Source: an uncultured Oscillospiraceae bacterium
Lineage (GTDB): Bacteria > Bacillota > Clostridia > Oscillospirales > Oscillospiraceae
NCBI GenBank assembly: GCA_934565615.1
Contig: CAKTIH010000087.1
Location: 1 to 9,451 of the forward strand
Direction of reading: 5' to 3'
DNA length: 9,451 bases
Position 1 is the stretch's first letter, and each line of letters starts with the position of its first letter. This document shows, piece by piece, positions 5,705 to 9,451 of this stretch. The translations under genes were made by a program, and so were the position numbers. The notes below the pieces were generated by a model that made no database searches, was not told where the DNA came from, and saw nothing but the letters and a program-made list of their open reading frames with translations.

Positions 5705-6363
5705 TGAAAGATGTTATCACGCAGCTTGAACCGGAGCTTTTTAAGAAGGTGACTGGTCTTGATGTGAAAGACTTTGAGCTGCTAGTATCCCTCAACGTGT
5801 TCAATGAGGCGTTGATGAACGATGCCGTTTACAAGTTCAAACGCTATGAGGACGCAAGCCTTTCCTATACCGGTATTGATCGCCACGCCGGTGAGGGTGT
5901 CGGTCTTTACAGCACCGTGGTATCGCGTGAGGACTACGACATGATGGCGGGGCAGCTTTTGACCTCGGAGGTTGCATCTGCTCCCCGTGAGGATGATCTG
6001 CCAGATAAACCCTATTTCTCCGTGCCGGATGATGAGGACGAAGAAATTCAGGAAGCACCAAAGAAAAAGACTGCTTCTCGCCAAGAACCCAAGAAGACGA
6101 TTATACCAAGCAGGACTACCCATACAGCGCCTACTTATCGTCCTTCCTATGTGCCTCCCGCGCCAGTCGCTCCGAAGAAGCCGGAGCCTGTGCCTGTGGA
6201 TGTTTCTAGCATTTCCCCCGGTGTCAACGTAGTACATAAGGCGTTTGGGACAGGAACCGTGGTCAACATACAGAAAGGTATGATCGTGATTTCCTTTAGC
6301 GGTGAAGAAAAGAAGTTCCAATTCCCCGGTGCGTTCCAACAAGGTTTCTTGCGGAAAGTATAA
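5698..6363 (+). pseudogene. C-terminal fragment of a large, mobile-element-like protein
   Basis: About 220 codons open at the left and ending in TAA at 6361-6363. There is no start codon with a ribosome binding site: the only upstream start, TTG 5668, lies in the ABC gene in another frame. Reading from SLKDVITQLEPELF, a folded-looking region (to about 5960; KVTGLDVKDFELLVS, KFKRYEDASLSYTGIDRHAG) is followed by an acidic then Lys/Pro-rich linker. It ends in a short beta-rich module (VHKAFGTGTVVNI...VISFSGEEKKFQFPGAF...GFLRKV) that resembles the small C-terminal domain of PcrA/UvrD-type helicases. I cannot name the full protein; the layout suggests a helicase or other DNA-processing protein of an integrative element, as inference. 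The base composition is clearly less GC-rich than the flanking genes, which supports transfer. Confidence 0.6.
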
Positions 6364-6422
6364 GGCAACATAATTCATTTGGAATGCAAGTGATTCTCTA
6401 TTTTGATTTTACTATTTTATAG

Positions 6423-6457
6423 AACGAAGCCCGAGCCTATACGGCTTGGGCTTCGTT
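6423..6457. terminator. 15-bp hairpin after the foreign fragment
   Basis: A 15-base stem (6423-6437 with 6443-6457, one G-T pair, loop TATAC) ends the block 60 bases after the fragment's stop codon. There is no T-run on either side, so it is a weak or factor-aided terminator, or an element-end structure. The second CATACAGCC repeat starts four bases after it. Confidence 0.55.
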
Positions 6458-6460
6458 GTA

Positions 6461-6469
6461 CATACAGCC
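6461..6469. repeat. 9-bp direct repeat, copy 2 (right edge of foreign block)
   Basis: This is the second copy of CATACAGCC, directly after the hairpin at 6423-6457. To its right the sequence turns into the AT-rich control region of the next gene and shows no remaining part of the ABC gene. The 6364-6679 spacer otherwise holds only the elements listed here. Confidence 0.5.
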
Positions 6470-6569
6470 GCTAAAATGCTTGGTAAAAGTGACTAAAGTG
6501 GAGCAGCACAAAACAACATTACAGAAAAATGCGACAAAAAAGTTGAAACAACGTACATTTTTGTGCAAT

Positions 6570-6586
6570 TTTGACACGATTCGACG
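6570..6586 (-). promoter_or_regulatory. Tandem Spo0A-like boxes upstream of the SleB-like gene
   Basis: On the minus strand CGTCGAA (6586-6580) and TGTCAAA (6576-6570) are 7-mers separated by three bases, i.e. a 10-base period. This is the tandem arrangement known for 0A boxes. Each differs from TGTCGAA at one position. They lie about 35-45 bases upstream of the -35 of the promoter at 6618. Spo0A binding is inference. Confidence 0.45.
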
Positions 6587-6592
6587 TAAAAA

Positions 6593-6609
6593 GGGTTACA
6601 TAATAACCC
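6593..6609. repeat. Inverted repeat GGGTTA-N5-TAACCC
   Basis: Perfect six-base arms around CATAA sit nine bases upstream of the -35 of the next promoter, a typical place for an activator or repressor. The repeat contains TTACATAA (6596-6603), also found at 1110 and 8465. Confidence 0.5.
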
Positions 6610-6617
6610 CCCACGAT

Positions 6618-6646
6618 TTGACTAATATGAAAAAACGTGTTATAAT
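6618..6646 (+). promoter_or_regulatory. Promoter of the SleB/CwlJ-like gene
   Basis: TTGACT (6618-6623) and a perfect TATAAT (6641-6646) are 17 bases apart, with an extended -10 TGT before the hexamer. The start would be near 6653, giving a leader of about 27 bases to the ATG at 6680. Confidence 0.88.
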
Positions 6647-6679
6647 GCCGCCGTAAATCCCTATAGGAGGGTAGAAGTT

Positions 6680-7300
6680 ATGCAGGTGCTGGACATGATA
6701 CTCGATGTTCTGGCGTACATTTGGTATGGGATAAAAAGAATTTTTAAAAATCCGGTATTGAGAGACGCGGCGATAGTTCTGCTTTCAGTGCTGGTCAGCG
6801 TACTTGTAATAAACGCAAGAACGAAGAGCATTAACGATCAGGCAGAGAAGAGGATAGCGGCGATAGAGCAGCGCTACCAAAGCGAGCTTGCCGCGGCTCA
6901 GTCGCAGGCGTCTTCGGGAACCACAACTCAGCCGACTCAGCAGACAACATATTCCGCCGACGCGGAGTACATCGCAAAGGTCGTCGCGGGCTGCGCTACA
7001 TATTACAGTGAGAACGTGCAGAGAGCGGTGGCATGGTGTGTGCTCAACCGCGTGGACAGCGCACTGTATCCCGACACGATCAAGGAGGTCTGCGAGCAGG
7101 CCAACCAGTGGCAGGGTTATGAAAACGCCCCGCTTATCGACAGTATATGCCGCGTGTGTCAGGATGTTATAGACACATGGCAGTCGGGCGGCACGCGCGA
7201 TATCCCGAAGGAGTGCGTCTTCCTCAGGATGACGGAGGACGGGGTAGAGCTGCGTACAGAGTTTACCGGCGGCAATACATGGAACGTCGTCAACAACTAA
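6680..7300 (+). CDS. Membrane-anchored SleB/CwlJ-like cell wall hydrolase homologue, catalytic Glu absent
   Basis: 206 residues. One membrane helix lies at about 28-45, then a short helical, probably coiled-coil stretch (46-73), a Ser/Thr/Gln linker (74-92) and a C-terminal domain from about 93. Within it, EYIAKVVAG, NVQRAVAWCVLNRVDS, YPDTIKEV and IPKECVF...FTGGNTWNV match the layout of clostridial Hydrolase_2 (SleB/CwlJ) proteins, which cut peptidoglycan. Where the family has GEARG, with its catalytic Glu, this protein has GCATYYS, with Cys105. It may therefore be inactive or differ in chemistry. There are six cysteines after the membrane helix. AGGAGGG (6665-6671) is eight bases before the ATG. 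Transcribed alone: strong promoter upstream, strong hairpin downstream. It is likely to face the outside of the membrane. The remote homology call is moderately sure. Confidence 0.75.
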   Translation: MQVLDMILDVLAYIWYGIKRIFKNPVLRDAAIVLLSVLVSVLVINARTKSINDQAEKRIAAIEQRYQSELAAAQSQASSGTTTQPTQQTTYSADAEYIAKVVAGCATYYSENVQRAVAWCVLNRVDSALYPDTIKEVCEQANQWQGYENAPLIDSICRVCQDVIDTWQSGGTRDIPKECVFLRMTEDGVELRTEFTGGNTWNVVNN

Positions 7301-7301
7301 A

Positions 7302-7346
7302 TTAAACAGATACCGGAGCCGCATAACGGCTCCGGTATCTGTTTAA
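7302..7346 (+). terminator. Long hairpin terminator after the SleB-like gene
   Basis: A perfect 20-base stem (7302-7321 with 7327-7346, loop CATAA) starts two bases after the stop codon. The T-run is only GTTTAA, but the stem's size makes it a convincing terminator. It separates this gene from tatD. Confidence 0.8.
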
Positions 7347-7355
7347 GCGCCGGGC

Positions 7356-7384
7356 TTGTAAAATGCGGAGAATAATTATATAGT
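7356..7384 (+). promoter_or_regulatory. Promoter of tatD
   Basis: TTGTAA (7356-7361) and TATAGT (7379-7384) are 17 bases apart, 4/6 and 5/6 matches. It lies just after the preceding hairpin, and the start would be near 7391. Confidence 0.65.
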
Positions 7385-7415
7385 AAAAGCAGGATAGATT
7401 ACGGAGGGGAAGCAA

Positions 7416-8174
7416 ATGTATTTTGACACGCATGCGCATTATGACGACAAGGCCTTTGACGAGGACAGAGACAGCCTGCTCGCCGCGCTCCCGGAGGGCG
7501 GCGTGACGCTCATTATCGACCCGGGCTGCGATGTAAAGAGCAGCCGCGCGGCGATAGAGCTTGCCGCGCGCTATGAGCATGTGTACGCGGCGGTCGGGAT
7601 ACACCCCGAGGAACTGGGGGATTTCACGGAAGAAAACCTCGGCGAGATCGCGCGGCTGGCAGGGGACAGGAAGTGCGCGGCCATAGGCGAGATCGGCCTT
7701 GACTATTACTGGGACGACACGCACAAGGCAGAGCAGAAGGAGCTTTTCAGGCGGCAGATAGAGCTGGCGATAGAGCTTGGCAAGCCCGTGATCGTCCACG
7801 ACCGCGAGGCGCATGGCGACAGCCTTGAGACCGTTAGACGCTATCCGGAGCTGCGCGGCGTGTTCCATTGCTTTTCCGGTTCGGCGGAGATGGCAAAGGA
7901 GCTGCTGCAGCGCGGGTGGTACCTGGGCTTTGACGGGCCGGTGACCTACAAGAACGCGAGAAAGGCGCTTGAAGTTTTGGAGCTGTGCCCGATGGACAGG
8001 CTGCTGCTCGAGACGGACAGCCCGTATCTCAGTCCCGTGCCGATGCGCGGGAAGCGGAACGATTCAAGGAACCTGAAATACATCGCGGAGAAGATAGCGG
8101 AGGTCAAGGGCTGCGCTGTCGAGGACGTCGCGCGCGCCGCGTACGAGAACGGGCGGCGCTTATTTGGGATTTGA
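7416..8174 (+). CDS. tatD: TatD-family metal-dependent DNase
   Basis: 252 residues, the normal TatD length. The amidohydrolase-type TIM-barrel metal ligands are all visible: DTHAH (His6, His8), AIGEIGLDYYW (Glu92), VIVHDR (His128), GVFHCFSGS (His151) and LLLETDSPYLSP (Asp201). GIHPEE at 61-66 is also typical. Members are cytosolic 3'-5' exonucleases/DNases linked to DNA repair and RNA or DNA quality control. In Firmicutes tatD often sits beside metG, rnmV and ksgA; none is here, and the gene has its own promoter and terminator. GGAGGGG (7403-7409) is six bases before the ATG. Nothing in the sequence is unusual. Confidence 0.95.
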   Translation: MYFDTHAHYDDKAFDEDRDSLLAALPEGGVTLIIDPGCDVKSSRAAIELAARYEHVYAAVGIHPEELGDFTEENLGEIARLAGDRKCAAIGEIGLDYYWDDTHKAEQKELFRRQIELAIELGKPVIVHDREAHGDSLETVRRYPELRGVFHCFSGSAEMAKELLQRGWYLGFDGPVTYKNARKALEVLELCPMDRLLLETDSPYLSPVPMRGKRNDSRNLKYIAEKIAEVKGCAVEDVARAAYENGRRLFGI

Positions 8175-8183
8175 TACAACGAA

Positions 8184-8212
8184 CGGCTTCTGCTTTTGCT
8201 GAAGCCGATTTT
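8184..8212 (+). terminator. Terminator after tatD
   Basis: CGGCTTC (8184-8190) pairs with GAAGCCG (8201-8207), with an inner GC pair and a T-T mismatch, then ATTTT follows. It lies 10 bases after the stop codon. The stem is fair and the T-run short. Confidence 0.65.
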
Positions 8213-8452
8213 CATCTGTCATATTGCGACAGGCAATTGCATGCCGCGCGGGATATACTTATTATAGAAGTTGTAACAAATAAATATCTTCCAGTGGGAA
8301 CTTTTGCGGAGAAAACGCGTCTAAGAAAGAGAAAGGCACGGGGACAAGTCTCTATCAAAGGAGTAAACATAAGGAAAATCTGTAATTTTTTGACGCCAAA
8401 GAATTATTAAGAATTGCCGGTAAAACGCTGAAAGCCTTGAAAATACACGCGG

Positions 8453-8469
8453 TTGACAAGTGGGTTACA
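8453..8469 (-). promoter_or_regulatory. WalR-box-like direct repeat
   Basis: On the minus strand TGTAAC (8469-8464) and TGTCAA (8458-8453) are separated by exactly five bases. This is one mismatch from the WalR (YycF) consensus TGTWAH-N5-TGTWAH, which in Bacillus controls wall-metabolism genes including LysM proteins. Binding is inference, and TTGACA read forward could also be a -35 hexamer, though no -10 fits it. Confidence 0.35.
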
Positions 8470-8483
8470 TAATTTTCTGTAAC
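8464..8483. repeat. Inverted repeat GTTACA-N8-TGTAAC
   Basis: Six-base perfect arms span 8464-8469 and 8478-8483. The left part contains TTACATAA (8465-8472) followed by TTTTCTGT, a combination that also occurs at 1110-1129 upstream of the first LysM gene. It lies about 40 bases before the promoter at 8521. Confidence 0.45.
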
Positions 8484-8520
8484 AATTTGAAATTTTTTGA
8501 GATTTTTATGTTTTTGGGGC

Positions 8521-8549
8521 TTGCAATTTGAAGAGACTTGTTGTAATAT
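8521..8549 (+). promoter_or_regulatory. Likely promoter of the second LysM gene
   Basis: TTGCAA (8521-8526) and TAATAT (8544-8549) are 17 bases apart. An overlapping TATTAT (8547-8552) is the alternative -10. The start would be near 8557, giving a leader of about 110 bases. Confidence 0.5.
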
Positions 8550-8669
8550 TATAGCCGAAACGTAACAGTTTTTTTACTATATTCTCAAAACTGTTCGTGA
8601 TAAACCCAGCAAATACCCACAGCACAGTAAATCATTATACCCGCAAGGGTAGTTTTAGGGGGAGCAAAT

Positions 8670-9451
8670 ATGAAGAAACGGATAATCAGTGCTCTGCTGA
8701 CAGTGCTCATGGTCATGTCCCTGTTCACGGGGATGTCCGTAAGCGCCTACGCAGACGACGAAAATCCTCAGGTGGTTGAGTACACCCTCAAGTCCGGCGA
8801 CTATGTACTTAAGCTTTGCCAGGCACAGGGCATCAACTACTTCACCTGCAAGGATGCTATTATAAAGCTCAACGGGCTGAAAACTGAAAATGACTTCAGG
8901 TTCCTGGCCGTTGGCAGAGTGATCAAGCTGCCTGCGACTGACGCCGCGGCGCTGTCCATCATTGCCAGCGGCAGCACCGGCACCGGCTCGACCGGTTCTA
9001 CGGGGGCATCGGCGGGAACCGTCAGCGCCGCAAAGGGCAGCGACAGCGTCGCTTACTATCTGATCCCTTACACGATCCAGCGCGGCGAGACCGTTGCGGG
9101 TATCTGCAACTCTCTGGGTATCAGCTTCTCTAACTATGCCGATCAGATCATGAAGCTCAACAACATCTCGAGCTGGAACAAGGTCGCCGCGGGCAAGACT
9201 CTGCTTTTGCCTTCGCCCAAGGCTCCCGCAGTCGGCACTACCTGCTATCAGGTCGTCGCGCATAAGATCGCTTCCGGCGAGACCGCGTACAACATGGCAG
9301 CAAGCTACGGCATTGACTACGGCCAGAATACCAAGCTGCTCAAGGCGCTGAACAACACCAGCAACCTCGCAAAGGTCAAGGCCGGCAGCACCTTCTACAT
9401 TCCTGTAGCCACTACCATTACTGCCAGCAGCACCGGCAATACCGGCAATAC
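8670..9451 (+). CDS. Exported LysM-repeat protein, paralogue of the first (3' end outside window)
   Basis: 260 codons are visible and the frame is still open. Residues 1-28 are a signal peptide (MKKR, hydrophobic core, cleavage after AYA). Three LysM-like repeats lie at about 35-88, 129-182 and 194-246; the sequence then enters a Thr/Ser/Gly-rich stretch at the edge. A low-complexity Gly/Ser/Thr linker at about 100-122 separates repeats one and two. The gene is a paralogue of that at 1171: both have VAYY(V/I or L)IPY before repeat two, (V)VAH then SGETAY in repeat three, and a Cys pair in repeat one (Cys50, Cys60). It should bind wall glycan outside the cell; whether a catalytic domain follows cannot be seen. 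GGGGGAG (8657-8663) is six bases before the ATG. Confidence 0.85.
   Translation, partial: MKKRIISALLTVLMVMSLFTGMSVSAYADDENPQVVEYTLKSGDYVLKLCQAQGINYFTCKDAIIKLNGLKTENDFRFLAVGRVIKLPATDAAALSIIASGSTGTGSTGSTGASAGTVSAAKGSDSVAYYLIPYTIQRGETVAGICNSLGISFSNYADQIMKLNNISSWNKVAAGKTLLLPSPKAPAVGTTCYQVVAHKIASGETAYNMAASYGIDYGQNTKLLKALNNTSNLAKVKAGSTFYIPVATTITASSTGNTGN

Larger units (their letters stand above)
8213..8669 (+). other. 457-base non-coding spacer before the second LysM gene
   Basis: AT-rich sequence with no credible gene. A basic 38-codon frame from the GTG at 8296 has no ribosome binding site. Promoter-like pairs occur at 8237-8265 (TTGCAT, 17 bases, TATTAT; weak) and 8521-8549 (below). If the first is used, the transcript has a leader of about 400 bases. 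I checked by eye for c-di-AMP, c-di-GMP and T-box riboswitch landmarks and found none. Several TGTAA/TTACA words are present (8273, 8464, 8478, 8542, 8561). Confidence 0.6.

Noticed and set aside
6456..6656. 66-codon plus-strand frame in the spacer after the foreign block
   Set aside because: It runs through the Spo0A-like boxes, the inverted repeat and the promoter at 6618-6646, and lacks a ribosome binding site. The control elements explain the region better.
7985..8410. 141-codon plus-strand frame overlapping the end of tatD
   Set aside because: The first half is a shifted frame of tatD, and the rest crosses the tatD terminator and AT-rich spacer. No start signal.
8296..8410. 38-codon basic frame from GTG in the 8213-8669 spacer
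   Set aside because: No ribosome binding site before the GTG, and the only purine-rich site (near 8358) leads to no start codon. It is not supported as a gene.
8213..8669. c-di-AMP or other riboswitch upstream of the second LysM gene
   Set aside because: Such switches are common before wall genes, so I looked for their conserved blocks, but none was found by eye. A covariance-model scan would decide.
8655..9263. 202-codon minus-strand frame opposite the second LysM gene
   Set aside because: It is antisense to a gene with a signal peptide, three LysM repeats and a strong ribosome binding site. No domain is visible in it.

Overview
The window looks like chromosomal DNA of a spore-forming or formerly spore-forming Clostridia bacterium, probably a Ruminococcaceae/Oscillospirales-type gut anaerobe. 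Evidence for this is inference from gene content: a clostridial-type IlvE, LysM repeat proteins, an OmpR-type regulator/kinase pair beside a peptide-type ABC ATPase, strong GGAGG ribosome binding sites, sigma-A promoters, GC-rich genes with AT-rich spacers, and boxes resembling Spo0A sites. No RNA gene, CRISPR array or complete mobile element was seen.

Layout. 1-789 (-): PHP-type histidinol-phosphatase, cut by the window edge, with a consensus promoter. 790-1170: regulatory spacer with a cluster of Spo0A-like boxes. 1171-1833 (+): exported three-LysM protein. 1948-2079 (+): unannotated 43-residue membrane miniprotein, then a strong terminator. 2144-3297 (+): promoter, hairpin-rich leader and branched-chain aminotransferase ilvE, ending in a terminator shared with the convergent kinase gene. 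3320-5345 (-): overlapping OmpR-family response regulator and sensor histidine kinase. 5408-5472: four TTTAAG-like repeats at one-turn spacing, next to a weak -35 promoter facing an ABC transporter gene.

That ABC gene (5517 on) is broken after about 61 residues. At the break the sequence switches to the C-terminal part of an unrelated, mobile-element-like protein (to 6363) followed by a hairpin. A 9-bp direct repeat, CATACAGCC, lies at both edges of this block (5696 and 6461). The kinase/regulator pair has therefore probably lost its neighbouring transporter target in this genome, or the window carries an assembly join.

6570-7346 (+): tandem Spo0A-like boxes, an inverted repeat, a very good promoter and a membrane-anchored SleB/CwlJ-like protein that lacks the usual catalytic Glu. 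7356-8212 (+): tatD with its own promoter and terminator. 8213-8669: long non-coding leader. 8670-end (+): second LysM protein, a paralogue of the first, cut by the window edge. The two LysM genes and the hydrolase-like gene share upstream elements (TTACATAA, TGTCRA-type boxes). This suggests, as inference, a scattered envelope or sporulation regulon within 8 kb.
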